Origin: Metabacillus mangrovi | GTDB taxonomy: Bacteria; Bacillota; Bacilli; Bacillales; Bacillaceae | Assembly: GCF_009711125.1 (NCBI RefSeq) | Contig: NZ_WMIB01000001.1 | Location: 1 to 64,000 of the forward strand | DNA length: 64,000 nt | Reading direction: 5' to 3' | Program-made: the position numbers and the translations under genes | Part shown: positions 36,016-45,254 of the stretch, one piece after another | Numbering within the stretch: position 1 is the stretch's first letter | How the letters are laid out: each line of letters starts with the position of its first letter | The notes under the pieces: model-generated | The model's input: only the letters and a program-made list of their open reading frames with translations | Told to the model about the DNA's origin: nothing | Database searches by the model: none

Positions 36016-36243
36016 ATGAAAAGGCATGAAACACAGAAACTTGAGAATGGTAAAGAAGATTCCAGCGTATATTCTCCAACGGAAAAATTCGAACAGTCTC
36101 AGGGAGCGGGCCCGCTGAATAAGGAGGGACTTAAACGGATAAATGGCTTTCCAAAAGCCATTAAATTTATTGGCATCCTGTTGTTCGGAGGGCTTGGGCT
36201 GATGATCGCGATCGCTTTATTTTTGCAGATTTTTCTAAAATAG
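36016..36243 (+). CDS. Small membrane protein of unknown function
   Basis: A 75-residue protein with a polar first half (residues 1-45, rich in Lys, Glu, Ser) and one hydrophobic helix at about 49-72 (FIGILLFGGLGLMIAIALFL), so probably a single-span protein. GGGGAGCGG precedes ATG 36016. It stands alone between the kbl terminator and the miaB promoter. I do not recognise the family. Good codon use and a sound ribosome site suggest a real gene. Confidence 0.65.
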   Translation: MKRHETQKLENGKEDSSVYSPTEKFEQSQGAGPLNKEGLKRINGFPKAIKFIGILLFGGLGLMIAIALFLQIFLK

Positions 36244-36266
36244 AGAAGGATTCGGATCGGCATCTA

Positions 36267-36295
36267 TTGTACGGCTGTCTATTAGAAGTTATACT
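36267..36295 (+). promoter_or_regulatory. miaB promoter
   Basis: TTGTAC (36267-36272), a 17-bp spacer and TATACT (36290-36295). A GTCAGC/GCTGAC hairpin (about 36327-36342) lies in the leader. Confidence 0.65.
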
Positions 36296-36378
36296 ATAGT
36301 ATTGAAAACTCTAATTTCTACAGTCGTCAGCCGATGCTGACTGCAGCGATAAAGCAGTAAGTGAAAGGAGCATTCTCC

Positions 36379-37908
36379 ATGAACGAGAAACAGCGCGAGG
36401 AAAACAGCCAGGTAAACCCTGAAGCTAAAAAAACAGAAAAAGACTACAGCAAATATTTTCAGGCTGTATATATGCCGCCTTCATTAAAAGATGCAAAAAA
36501 ACGAGGCAAAGAAGACGTTCAGTATCAAAGTGATTTTTCCATCCCCGAAGAATTCAAAGGCCTTGGAAACGGCAAGAAATTTTACATCCGTACATACGGA
36601 TGCCAGATGAACGAACATGATACAGAAGTCATGGCTGGTATTTTTGCAGCCTTGGGCTATGAAGCTACCGATTCCACGGAAGATGCAGACGTCATCCTGC
36701 TGAACACGTGTGCGATCCGGGAAAATGCTGAAAATAAAGTGTTTGGGGAGATCGGGCATCTAAAGCCGCTCAAGCTCGAAAAACCGGGGCTGCTCGTTGG
36801 AGTTTGCGGCTGTATGTCACAGGAAGAATCGGTCGTAAACAAAATCATGCAGAAGCATCCGCATATCGATATGATCTTTGGGACCCACAATATCCACCGC
36901 CTGCCGCACATTTTAAAAGAAGCTTACCTTTCAAAAGAGATGGTCATCGAGGTTTGGTCTAAAGAAGGCGACGTCATCGAGAACCTGCCGAGAGTACGGA
37001 AAGGGACGACTAAAGGCTGGGTGAACATCATGTATGGCTGTGATAAATTCTGCACGTACTGCATCGTCCCGTATACACGCGGAAAAGAGCGGAGCCGCCG
37101 TCCGGAAGAAATCATTCATGAAGTGCGGCAGCTTGCCGCGCAAGGATATCAGGAAATCACTCTTCTCGGCCAGAACGTAAATGCTTATGGTAAAGACTTC
37201 AAAGATCTAGACTATGGCCTTGGGGATTTAATGGACGAACTGCGAAAAATCGATATTCCGAGAATCCGCTTCACAACAAGTCATCCCCGTGACTTCGATG
37301 ACAGGCTGATCGAAGTTCTCGCTAAGGGCGGTAACCTGCTCGATCATATTCATCTGCCGGTTCAATCCGGAAGCTCGGAAGTGCTGAAGCTGATGGCAAG
37401 AAAATATACGCGGGAGCACTATATAGAGCTTGTCCGTAAGATCAGGACTGCTATGCCGAACGCGACCCTTACTACTGATATTATTGTAGGGTTCCCGAAC
37501 GAGACCGATGAGCAGTTCGAAGAGACCCTCTCCCTATACAGGGAAGTGGAGTATGACAGTGCCTATACCTTCATTTACTCCCCGCGCGAAGGTACGCCTG
37601 CCGCAAAAATGCAGGATAATGTGCCGATGAGAGTCAAAAAGGAACGCCTTCAGCGTCTGAACAGCTTAGTGAAAGAAATTTCTGCCAAGAAAATGAAGGA
37701 ATATGAGGGGAAGGTTGTCGAAGTATTAGTCGAGGGCGAGAGCAAAAACAACCCGGATGTTCTTGCCGGCTATACGGAAAAAAGCAAACTCGTCAACTTC
37801 CGCGGTCCAAGAGAAACGATCGGCAACATCGTGAAGGTAAAAGTCACGAAAGCCAAGACCTGGTCGCTTGACGGAGAGATGGCAGAAGAAGCGATTGAGG
37901 TGAAGTAG
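36379..37908 (+). CDS. miaB: tRNA 2-methylthio-N6-isopentenyladenosine synthase MiaB
   Basis: A 509-residue radical-SAM methylthiotransferase that adds the 2-methylthio group to i6A37 of tRNAs. The N-terminal UPF0004 domain (about 65-190) binds the auxiliary cluster through cysteines in TYGCQMN, NTCAIRE and GCMSQ. The radical-SAM triad is C221-x3-C225-x2-C228 in [16 protein letters not shown] domain ends the chain. The start is ATG 36379, eight bases after AAGGAG. MiaA, encoded at 45255, makes its substrate, and RicA follows directly and is linked to MiaB maturation in B. subtilis. Confidence 0.96.
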   Translation: MNEKQREENSQVNPEAKKTEKDYSKYFQAVYMPPSLKDAKKRGKEDVQYQSDFSIPEEFKGLGNGKKFYIRTYGCQMNEHDTEVMAGIFAALGYEATDSTEDADVILLNTCAIRENAENKVFGEIGHLKPLKLEKPGLLVGVCGCMSQEESVVNKIMQKHPHIDMIFGTHNIHRLPHILKEAYLSKEMVIEVWSKEGDVIENLPRVRKGTTKGWVNIMYGCDKFCTYCIVPYTRGKERSRRPEEIIHEVRQLAAQGYQEITLLGQNVNAYGKDFKDLDYGLGDLMDELRKIDIPRIRFTTSHPRDFDDRLIEVLAKGGNLLDHIHLPVQSGSSEVLKLMARKYTREHYIELVRKIRTAMPNATLTTDIIVGFPNETDEQFEETLSLYREVEYDSAYTFIYSPREGTPAAKMQDNVPMRVKKERLQRLNSLVKEISAKKMKEYEGKVVEVLVEGESKNNPDVLAGYTEKSKLVNFRGPRETIGNIVKVKVTKAKTWSLDGEMAEEAIEVK

Positions 37909-37911
37909 AGG

Positions 37912-38340
37912 ATGACACAGTTTACTAAGGAAGAAATCGTGGCACGGGCAAGAGAATTAGCCCAGATGATCTCTGAAACAGAAGAAGTCGATTTTTTCAA
38001 AAAGGCAGAAGCGCAGCTGAACGGCAATGAAAAAGTCCGCAGTATGATCGCGAGCATCAAGAGCCTGCAAAAACAAGCGGTCAATTTCCAGCATTACGGA
38101 AAAACCGAAGCACTGAAGCAAGTCGAAGAAAAGATCGACCGCATCCAGGAAGAGCTGGACGAGCTGCCGATCATTCAGGAATTTAAAGACTCCCAGGTGG
38201 AAGTGAACGATCTGCTTCAGCTTGTTGCCAATACCATTTCCAACCAGGTAACCGACCGTATCATCGAAACAACGGGCGGCGACCTGCTCGCAGGCGAAAC
38301 CGGCTCAAAAGTAAAAAACAGCCCCGGCGGAAGCTGCTGA
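37912..38340 (+). CDS. ricA: RicA (YmcA), Y-complex regulator of RNase Y
   Basis: A 142-residue helical protein of the YlbF/YmcA family. With RicF (YlbF) and RicT (YaaT) it forms a complex that binds iron-sulfur clusters and steers RNase Y processing, sporulation, competence and biofilm control. The start of the family core, SETEEVDFFKKAE, is well preserved, and the chain ends in a cysteine (NSPGGSC) matching a conserved C-terminal cysteine of the B. subtilis protein. Three bases separate it from miaB, so the two form an operon. Confidence 0.93.
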   Translation: MTQFTKEEIVARARELAQMISETEEVDFFKKAEAQLNGNEKVRSMIASIKSLQKQAVNFQHYGKTEALKQVEEKIDRIQEELDELPIIQEFKDSQVEVNDLLQLVANTISNQVTDRIIETTGGDLLAGETGSKVKNSPGGSC

Positions 38341-38353
38341 ATAAAATAGGGAT

Positions 38354-38386
38354 AAAGACTGCCAGGAAACCGGCAGTCTTTTTTCT
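38354..38386 (+). terminator. Terminator after ricA
   Basis: Stem AAAGACTGCC/GGCAGTCTTT, an 8-base loop and T's. Confidence 0.92.
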
Positions 38387-38456
38387 TTGGATTGAGAAAG
38401 CTGTTTGGTTTAGAGACGAAAACATTTCATTCTTGCGGTTTCTTGGTTAGCTGCCT

Positions 38457-38763
38457 GAGAGGTGAAAAGAGATTGGTACGTGAACATGTTAAGTTGGCAC
38501 GTAACCTGTGGTTTCCGGCACGAAAGTCGATGGTTCCGGCGTGTAACCCGAGGATATGGGCACGTAAAAAGAGATTGGCACGTAATCTCTGGTTTTCGGC
38601 ACGAAACTGGGTGGTTCCGGCACGTAAACGAAAGATCCCGGCACGTAAAAAAAGTTTGGCACATAAACATCTGATGTTGGCACGTAATCTCTGGTTTTCG
38701 GCATGAAACTGGGTGGTTCCTGCACGTAAACGAAGGATCCCGGCACGTAAAAAAGTTTGGCAC
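38457..38763. repeat. Tandem array 2: 21/18-bp units, 102-bp higher-order repeat
   Basis: Fifteen cores of the form GGCACGTAA (variants GGTACGTGAA, GGCACGAAA, GGCACATAA, TGCACGTAA) start at 38475, 38496, 38517, 38538, 38559, 38577, 38598, 38619, 38640, 38658, 38679, 38700, 38721, 38742 and 38759. The steps are 21 except 18 after 38559 and 38640 and 17 after 38742. Five unit types run in fixed order (21+21+21+21+18 = 102 bp); the three copies are 102, 81 (one unit missing) and 101 bp. The core differs from array 1 but the spacing rule is the same. It lies between the ricA terminator and a GTTGCAC repeat block. Confidence 0.9.
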
Positions 38764-38832
38764 GTTGCACTCAGTTTCGCTATCCAGCTCCGAGCGCTAG
38801 CCGTTCGGACGCTTCGCTCCTTCGGTCGAGGG

Positions 38833-38895
38833 CCCGCAGGAGGCGGGTCCGTTCTGCGTTGCGGCAGGATGCCGCGCCTTTAGCAGAACTTCCTT
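38833..38895 (+). repeat. 63-bp two-hairpin module, copy 5
   Basis: Hairpin 1 CCCGC/GCGGG; outer stem GTTCTGC/GCAGAAC; inner stem CGGCA/TGCCG, in which the A-T pair of copy 1 has become G-C with both sides changed. Confidence 0.8.
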
Positions 38896-39005
38896 ACTAG
38901 AAGCGCCCTTCCAACTAATGCATACCAATTATTTTCGTTGCACTTGGTTTCGCTATCCAGCTCCGGCGGCTAGCTCTTCGGCCGCTTCGCTCTCTCGGTC
39001 AGGGG

Positions 39006-39068
39006 CCCGCAGGATGCGGGTCAATTCTGCGTTGCGACAGGACGTCGCGCACTTAGCAGAATATCCTT
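39006..39068 (+). repeat. 63-bp two-hairpin module, copy 6
   Basis: Hairpin 1 CCCGC/GCGGG. The outer stem is ATTCTGC/GCAGAAT: the closing G-C pair of the other copies is A-T here with both sides changed. Inner stem CGAC/GTCG. Confidence 0.8.
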
Positions 39069-39468
39069 AAAAGCGCCCCTCGGTCGAGAGCTCCACCGTC
39101 CTTCAGAGCTAAGCAAGCCGCCTTCCAAGTAATGCATACTAAATCTTTTCCGTTGCACTCAGTTTCGCTATCCAGCTCCGGCGGCTAGCTCTTCGGCCGC
39201 TTCGCTCTCTCGGTCAGGGCAAAAAGCGCCCTTCGGTCGAGAGCTCCACCGTCCTTCAGAGCTAAGCAAGCCGCCTTCCAAGTATGCATACTAAATCTTT
39301 TCCGTTGCACTTGGTTTCGCTATCCAGCTCCGGGCGCTAGGGCGCAGGGTCATTTCGCTCCCTCGGTCGAGGCAAAGTGCGCCTCTCGGTCGAGAGCTCC
39401 AATGTCCCAGTCGCCCAGAGCAAGCGCCCTTCGCTTTTATTTTTTAGGCACATTTTTTTGGGCTCATG

Positions 39469-39563
39469 CATACATATGAAGTAGGAACGTCATGGACTAA
39501 GCAGACATGTGTGCTTTGTTCCGTGTGAATAAAAGAAGGATCAATATGAACCCAGCATACGAT
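39469..39563 (+). promoter_or_regulatory. Candidate mother-cell promoters for cotE
   Basis: CATACATA (39469-39476) and CATACGAT (39556-39563) resemble sigma-E/sigma-K -10 elements (CATACAnT, CATAnnnTA). The -35 regions are unclear. B. subtilis cotE has sigma-E and sigma-K promoters, so two sites are expected. Confidence 0.35.
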
Positions 39564-39596
39564 GGAATGAATATTGATTGAGGAGGGTATGCTTGA

Positions 39597-40139
39597 ATGT
39601 CTGAGTATAGAGAAATCATTACTAAAGCGGTTGTAGCGAAGGGGCGCAAGTTCACTCAATGCACGCACACGATCTCCCCGTCTCAAAGACCAACCAGTAT
39701 TTTAGGCGGCTGGATTATCAACCATAAATATGAACCGCACAAAGTTGGTAAAACAGTCGAGGTTGCCGGTACGTACGATATTAATGTCTGGTATTCGTAT
39801 GATGATAATACGAAGACAGAGGTCGTAACAGAACGGGTCAAGTATGTGGACACGATCAAACTCAAATACAGAGACAACAATTTCCTTGATGATGATCATG
39901 AGGTATGTGCAAAAGTGCTGCAGCAGCCAAACTGTCTGGAGGTTACGATTTCTCCGAACGGGAACAAGATCATTGTTCAGGCTGAGCGTGAAGTGATGGC
40001 CGAGGTGATCGGCGAGACAAAGGTTTGTGTCCTGGTGCATACAGGGGATACGAATGATGAGGATGAGTGGGAAGAAGATCTTGAGGATGAGTTCGAGGAT
40101 TTAAATCCTGAATTTTTAGGCGGAGAAGCAGAAGAGTAA
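39597..40139 (+). CDS. cotE: Spore coat morphogenetic protein CotE
   Basis: A 180-residue protein that organises the outer spore coat on the mother-cell side of the forespore. The chain from [20 protein letters not shown] to [14 protein letters not shown] follows the family closely; the tail from about 155 is a run of Asp and Glu ending [11 protein letters not shown], as in B. subtilis (181 residues). AGGAGGG at 39581 is nine bases before ATG 39597. It sits between a long repeat region and mutS, the same neighbour as in B. subtilis. Confidence 0.96.
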   Translation: MSEYREIITKAVVAKGRKFTQCTHTISPSQRPTSILGGWIINHKYEPHKVGKTVEVAGTYDINVWYSYDDNTKTEVVTERVKYVDTIKLKYRDNNFLDDDHEVCAKVLQQPNCLEVTISPNGNKIIVQAEREVMAEVIGETKVCVLVHTGDTNDEDEWEEDLEDEFEDLNPEFLGGEAEE

Positions 40140-40172
40140 AAAACTAGGAAGCTGTCCTTCCTAGTTTTTTTG
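40139..40172 (+). terminator. Terminator after cotE
   Basis: Stem AAACTAGGAAG/CTTCCTAGTTT, five-base loop and T run. Confidence 0.92.
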
Positions 40173-40209
40173 TGCCCATTTTTCCCCGGGGTAAAACGGA
40201 GGCTTGGTA

Positions 40210-40218
40210 TGTTATAAT
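40210..40218 (+). promoter_or_regulatory. Extended -10 promoter of mutSL
   Basis: TGTTATAAT (40210-40218) is a full extended -10. No good -35 is seen. Confidence 0.5.
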
Positions 40219-40258
40219 AAAGAGTGTTTTTGATTAGGATAGGCAATGGGGGATATAC

Positions 40259-42850
40259 ATGGCTACTTACACGCCGATGATGCAGCAATATTTAAAGATT
40301 AAGGCAGAGTACGAGGATGCCTTTTTGTTTTTTAGATTAGGAGATTTTTATGAGATGTTCTTTGAAGATGCAGTGAATGCGTCTCAGGAACTGGAGATTA
40401 CCCTGACGAGCAGGGATGGCGGATCCAGCGAACGGATTCCGATGTGCGGGGTTCCGTATCATTCTGCTCCCAATTACATAGAACAGCTGATTCAAAAAGG
40501 ATATAAAGTGGCCATCTGCGAACAGACGGAAGATCCGAAGCAGGCAAAAGGTGTTGTTCGGCGCGAAGTGGTCCAGCTGATTACTCCCGGAACGGTCATG
40601 GAAGGAAAAGGCGTGTCCGAAAAGGAAAACAATTTCCTTGTCAGCGTCACGGTGCTTGAAGATGGATTCGGCTTTGCTGTTGCTGATGTGACAACCGGGG
40701 AAAACAGCGTGACCAAAACGGAAAGGTTCGATGAAGTACTGAATGAGATCTATTCACTTGGAGCGAAAGAAGCGGTCATCGAGAGCACGATGGCAGAAGA
40801 TTTTCAAAAACAGATGAGGGACCGGTGCGGAGTTGCGGTCTCCTATGAAAATGAAGATTCGGTCGAAGGTGAAGCACTGTCCCTTCTGCACCCGATCAGC
40901 AGTCCTGACCTGAAAAGGTCTTTCGCGCGCCTGTTCCATTACATGATCCGGACACAGAAGAGGAGCCTAGAACACCTGCAGGAAGTGCAGCAGTATGAGC
41001 TCAGCTCGTTCCTTAAAATGGATCTGTATTCCAAGCGCAACCTGGAGCTGACAGAGACGATCCGCAGTACAGGTAAGAAAGGCTCTCTCCTGTGGCTTCT
41101 GGATGAGACGAAAACCGCGATGGGAGGAAGGCTGTTAAAGCAATGGATGGACAGGCCGCTGATCGACCGCAGGAAAATAGAAGAGCGGCTTGAAATGACC
41201 GAGGTGCTTTTGCAGAAGTTTTTTGAAAGAGAGGATATCCGTGAAGGGCTGAAGGAAGTGTATGATCTGGAGAGACTGGCGGGAAGGGTCGCCTATGGAA
41301 ACGTAAACGCCCGTGACCTGATCCAGCTGAAAAAGTCCCTGCAGCGGATCCCTTCCCTTACAGAGCTTGTAAAGGCACTGGAGCATCCTTTTGCTGAGAA
41401 GCTTGCTGAAAAAATGGATCCTTGCGAAAGCCTGGAGGAACTCCTTGAAGCATCATTGGTCGAGCAGCCTCCGATCTCAGTCAAAGAGGGCAATATGATG
41501 AAGGATGGCTATAACAGCCAGCTTGATCAATACCGGGATGCGGGCAGAAACGGCAAGACGTGGATTGCCGAGCTTGAGGCTAGCGAAAGAGAGCGGACCG
41601 GGATCCGTTCCCTCAAAGTGGGTTACAATCGAGTTTTCGGGTATTACATTGAAATCACAAGAGCGAATCTTCATCTTCTGCCTGAAGGCACGTATGAACG
41701 AAAACAGACCTTGACGAATGCCGAACGGTTTATTACCCCGGATCTGAAGGAAAAAGAAGCGCTCATACTGGAAGCAGAAGATAATATGTCCCAGCTCGAG
41801 TATGAGCTGTTCCTTGGACTGCGGGAGCAGGTCCGTGAATTTATCCCGCGGCTGCAGTCACTTGCCAAATGCATCAGCGAGCTGGATGTGCTTCAGTGCT
41901 TCGCTGCGGTCAGTGATAAACGGCGCTATACACGACCTGTTTTTTCAGATGGTGAAATGGACATTACCGGCGGGCGCCATCCTGTTGTCGAGAAAGTCCT
42001 GCAGACACAGGAGTATGTACCGAATGACTGCAGAATGGGCAATGAGATGGAGCGCAGCATCCTGCTGATCACCGGCCCTAACATGTCCGGTAAGAGCACC
42101 TATATGAGGCAGGTGGCCCTGACGGCAATCCTTGCCCAGATCGGCTGTTTTGTTCCGGCAGAAAAAGCTGTATTGCCTGTGTTTGACCAGATATTTACAC
42201 GAATCGGCGCTGCAGATGATCTCATTTCCGGCCAAAGTACATTCATGGTTGAAATGCTGGAAGCCAGGAATGCAATCGTTCACGCTACCGGGAAGAGCCT
42301 GATCCTGTTCGATGAAATCGGGAGGGGGACGTCCACTTATGACGGAATGGCTCTCGCTCAGGCGATGATTGAATACATTCATAACCATATCGGGGCTAAA
42401 ACTCTTTTTTCTACTCATTATCATGAACTAACCGTCCTTGATCAGGCGCTCAAGTCCTTGTCAAACGTGCACGTCAGGGCAGTTGAACGGAACGGCCGGG
42501 TCGTGTTCCTTCATAAAATCGCAGAAGGGCCTGCTGATAAAAGCTACGGGATCCATGTAGCAGAGCTTGCAGAACTTCCTGCTGAACTGATCCAGAGAGC
42601 ACAGGAGATCCTTGAGAAACTCGAGAAACAGCCGAAACCTTCTCAGGAAAATGCTCCAGAGCCTCCTGCTGCTGTTCATGATGAAGAAGCCCAGCTTTCA
42701 TTTTTTGCAGAAGGAAATCCAAGGAAAAAGCGGAAGCAGGATGCCGGGGATCACAGCCTGAAATCTGCTCTGCTTGAGCTGAATCTGCTTGAAATGACGC
42801 CGCTTGAAGCCATGAATAAGCTTTTTGAGCTGCAGAAAAAAGCCAGATAA
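40259..42850 (+). CDS. mutS: DNA mismatch repair protein MutS
   Basis: An 863-residue mismatch-recognition ATPase. The mismatch domain at the N-terminus carries the wedge motif in [16 protein letters not shown]; connector, lever and clamp domains follow; the ATPase has Walker [10 protein letters not shown] (606-614) and Walker B around [17 protein letters not shown] Pro/Gln-rich linker and a C-terminal tetramer-type helix ([17 protein letters not shown]) end the chain. There is no Smr domain, so it is MutS1 and not MutS2. mutL starts 20 bases later. Confidence 0.97.
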   Translation: MATYTPMMQQYLKIKAEYEDAFLFFRLGDFYEMFFEDAVNASQELEITLTSRDGGSSERIPMCGVPYHSAPNYIEQLIQKGYKVAICEQTEDPKQAKGVVRREVVQLITPGTVMEGKGVSEKENNFLVSVTVLEDGFGFAVADVTTGENSVTKTERFDEVLNEIYSLGAKEAVIESTMAEDFQKQMRDRCGVAVSYENEDSVEGEALSLLHPISSPDLKRSFARLFHYMIRTQKRSLEHLQEVQQYELSSFLKMDLYSKRNLELTETIRSTGKKGSLLWLLDETKTAMGGRLLKQWMDRPLIDRRKIEERLEMTEVLLQKFFEREDIREGLKEVYDLERLAGRVAYGNVNARDLIQLKKSLQRIPSLTELVKALEHPFAEKLAEKMDPCESLEELLEASLVEQPPISVKEGNMMKDGYNSQLDQYRDAGRNGKTWIAELEASERERTGIRSLKVGYNRVFGYYIEITRANLHLLPEGTYERKQTLTNAERFITPDLKEKEALILEAEDNMSQLEYELFLGLREQVREFIPRLQSLAKCISELDVLQCFAAVSDKRRYTRPVFSDGEMDITGGRHPVVEKVLQTQEYVPNDCRMGNEMERSILLITGPNMSGKSTYMRQVALTAILAQIGCFVPAEKAVLPVFDQIFTRIGAADDLISGQSTFMVEMLEARNAIVHATGKSLILFDEIGRGTSTYDGMALAQAMIEYIHNHIGAKTLFSTHYHELTVLDQALKSLSNVHVRAVERNGRVVFLHKIAEGPADKSYGIHVAELAELPAELIQRAQEILEKLEKQPKPSQENAPEPPAAVHDEEAQLSFFAEGNPRKKRKQDAGDHSLKSALLELNLLEMTPLEAMNKLFELQKKAR

Positions 42851-42870
42851 CAGAAAGGAGCCAAAAGACC

Positions 42871-44700
42871 ATGGGCAAGATTGTTCTGCTCGATGACCAG
42901 CTCAGCAATAAAATTGCCGCAGGGGAAGTGGTTGAAAGGCCCGCCTCTGTTGTCAAAGAGCTGACTGAAAACGCGATTGACGCAAACAGCACCGTCATTG
43001 AGATTCAAATAGAAGAAGCGGGGCTTGGATCAATCCGCATCATTGATAATGGCGACGGAATCGAACCGGAAGACTGTCTGAATGCTTTCCAGCGGCATGC
43101 GACAAGTAAAATTAAAGATGAAAATGATCTGTTCCGGATCCGCACCCTTGGATTCAGGGGGGAGGCATTGCCGAGTATTGCTTCTGTCGCACACGTCGAA
43201 ATGAAGACGAGCAGCGGCAGGACAGAAGGAACGTATATAAAGCTTGCCGGCGGAAAGATAGAGGATCACACGGCCGCCTCCAGCAGAAAAGGAACGGATA
43301 TCACCGTTTCCAATCTGTTTTTCAATACTCCAGCCCGGCTGAAATATATGAAAACCGTGCATACAGAATTGGGGAACATCAGTGATACCGTCAACCGTCT
43401 CGCTATGGCAAATGCCGGTATATCGTTCAAGCTTGTCCACAATGGCAAAACCCTGCTGCACACGAACGGGAATGGAGATGTCCGGCAGGTTATTGCGGCA
43501 ATCTATGGACTGCCGGCTGCAAAAAAAATGATACCTGTCTCTATGGAGTCACTGGACTTTCAAGTTAAAGGATTTGCCGCGATGCCGGAAGTGACCAGAG
43601 CATCCCGCAATTACATTTCTACGATCATCAACGGCCGCTTTGTCAAAAATTATGCACTCACGAAAGCGATCATGGAAGGCTATCATACCCTTTTACCGAT
43701 CGGACGCTACCCGATCATTTACCTGGATATAAGGATGGATCCGCTTCTCGTGGATGTGAACGTCCATCCATCAAAAATGGAAGTCAGGCTAAGCAAGGAA
43801 GCGGAGCTTTTTGAACTCGTATCAGGCGGAATAAAAGCAGCTTTTAAAAAAGAAACGCTCATCCCCGGTTCCGGTTTTCAGAAAGCGAAGCCGGCCATAC
43901 AAAAGGATGAGCAGCAATATTTATCCTTCGAAGAAAAACGGGAGGAAAGCAAGCCTGACCCTGCGGTCACGGATTATCGAAAGGTACTGGAAAAAAGACC
44001 GGAAGAAGTGCCTGACGCACCGTCCTTTGGATGGCCTGAGCCTGTTGTTCCGGTTGAAACCACGGAGCATACAATCAGGGAAACCCCTGCAGATGAGGCT
44101 CCGGAAAAAGCAGAGCCGCGGGTGCCTCCTCTATATCCGATCGGACAGATGCACGGCACGTATATCCTTGCCCAAAATGAGACTGGTCTTTATATGATTG
44201 ACCAGCACGCTGCCCAAGAGAGGATCAAATATGAATACTTCCGGGATAAAGTCGGCCGGGCGGAAAAGGAAGTACAGGAAATGCTTGTGCCGATAACCCT
44301 CCATTATTCGCATGACGAATCCATCCGGATCAGCGAGCATATCGGCTCGCTTGCAGAAGTAGGTGTCTTTCTGGAGCCGTTTGGCGGAAGCAGCTTTATC
44401 ATCCGGTCCCACCCTCAGTGGTTTCCTGCCGGCAGGGAGCAGTTTGTGATTGAAGAGATGATCCAGCAGGTTCTGGACTTGAAAAGGCCGGATGTGAAAA
44501 AACTGCGTGAAGAGGCTGCCATTCTGATGAGCTGCAAGGCATCGATAAAGGCAAACCGTTACTTGAGGCAAGACGAAATGACCGCTCTTCTCGATGAGCT
44601 CAGAAGATCGGAAGACCCGTTCACCTGTCCGCACGGCAGGCCGGTGATCATCCATTTTACTACCTATGAGATGGAAAAAATGTTTAAACGAATCATGTAG
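42871..44700 (+). CDS. mutL: DNA mismatch repair endonuclease MutL
   Basis: A 609-residue GHKL ATPase that couples MutS to strand nicking. N-terminal motifs are [16 protein letters not shown] and [10 protein letters not shown] (residues 30-105). After a Pro/Glu-rich linker (about 330-420) the C-terminal domain has the endonuclease metal motif [12 protein letters not shown], so this MutL is a nickase, as in organisms without MutH. Ribosome site AAAGGAG precedes ATG 42871. Operon partner of mutS. Confidence 0.97.
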   Translation: MGKIVLLDDQLSNKIAAGEVVERPASVVKELTENAIDANSTVIEIQIEEAGLGSIRIIDNGDGIEPEDCLNAFQRHATSKIKDENDLFRIRTLGFRGEALPSIASVAHVEMKTSSGRTEGTYIKLAGGKIEDHTAASSRKGTDITVSNLFFNTPARLKYMKTVHTELGNISDTVNRLAMANAGISFKLVHNGKTLLHTNGNGDVRQVIAAIYGLPAAKKMIPVSMESLDFQVKGFAAMPEVTRASRNYISTIINGRFVKNYALTKAIMEGYHTLLPIGRYPIIYLDIRMDPLLVDVNVHPSKMEVRLSKEAELFELVSGGIKAAFKKETLIPGSGFQKAKPAIQKDEQQYLSFEEKREESKPDPAVTDYRKVLEKRPEEVPDAPSFGWPEPVVPVETTEHTIRETPADEAPEKAEPRVPPLYPIGQMHGTYILAQNETGLYMIDQHAAQERIKYEYFRDKVGRAEKEVQEMLVPITLHYSHDESIRISEHIGSLAEVGVFLEPFGGSSFIIRSHPQWFPAGREQFVIEEMIQQVLDLKRPDVKKLREEAAILMSCKASIKANRYLRQDEMTALLDELRRSEDPFTCPHGRPVIIHFTTYEMEKMFKRIM

Positions 44701-44767
44701 CGTTTCCGTCACACTGTCTGAAGCTCCTGTGTACCCTGTTTGTATAAGATAAGGGAGGGGGAGTTTG

Positions 44768-45187
44768 ATGAGAGCTGTGTTTGCACCGCCTCATTGTCCT
44801 TCGCACAGCCATGTTTTTCTGATCGAGACATCAACTGCTGAAGGGCACAGTCATGTTATGGACGGTTTTACAAAGCCGGTCAACGGAAATGCCTTTGACC
44901 GCCATACCCATTTTTACAGCGGCATAAGCTCTTATGAAGAGAAGCATTATCACAGGTTTTACGGCCAGACCGGACCCGCTGTACCCCTGCCGGATGGGAC
45001 TCATTACCACAGTATGGAGGGCAGGACGTATTTCAACTATAACCAGCCGCCCGGTACGGTCACAGGCGGCGTGCAATATGCAGAGGGAGTGGTGGAGCGC
45101 CATTACCATCTGTTCAGCGGAATGACCGGAAATCCGGTGGGAATCGACCAGCCCGGATGGTATAGATGGCCCGTTTACTGGCGATAA
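44768..45187 (+). CDS. ymaF: YmaF family protein
   Basis: A 139-residue protein with a strikingly regular set of histidines (HCPSHSH, GHSH, DRHTHFYSG, KHYHRFYG, THYHSMEG, RHYHLFSG), spaced as if in tandem beta repeats. The family is known in Bacillus, including at this place, but its function is not; metal binding is a reasonable guess. GGGAGGGGGAG precedes both TTG 44765 and ATG 44768; I use the ATG. There is no signal peptide. Confidence 0.85.
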   Translation: MRAVFAPPHCPSHSHVFLIETSTAEGHSHVMDGFTKPVNGNAFDRHTHFYSGISSYEEKHYHRFYGQTGPAVPLPDGTHYHSMEGRTYFNYNQPPGTVTGGVQYAEGVVERHYHLFSGMTGNPVGIDQPGWYRWPVYWR

Positions 45188-45208
45188 TGGGTACGCGGCC
45201 TGAAATCA

Positions 45209-45217
45209 TGCTATACT
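45209..45217 (+). promoter_or_regulatory. Extended -10 promoter of miaA-hfq
   Basis: TGCTATACT (45209-45217) 38 bp before the miaA start. The -35 is weak. Confidence 0.45.
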
Positions 45218-45254
45218 GGGTTCTGGATTGCAGGAATTGAGAGAGTGATGAAGT

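Larger units (their letters stand above)
38764..39440. repeat. Four-copy mosaic repeat block ahead of cotE
   Basis: Four copies begin with GTTGCAC at 38764, 38937, 39152 and 39304, followed by TTTCGCTATCCAGCTCCG. Lengths are 173, 215, 152 and about 137 bp. Copies 1 and 2 contain the 63-bp hairpin module; 3 and 4 lack it. Copies 2 and 3 share a long tail (GAGAGCTCCACCGTCC onward). The pieces thus assort as modules. The same pieces occur at 1-480. No open frame or transposase is associated. Confidence 0.85.

Noticed and set aside
38410-38770. Minus- and plus-strand open frames across array 2
   Set aside because: Several frames on both strands are open for the same reason; none has a ribosome site or a recognisable domain.
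40259-42850. MutS2 identity
   Set aside because: The protein has the N-terminal mismatch-binding domain and no Smr domain, and lies in an operon with mutL.
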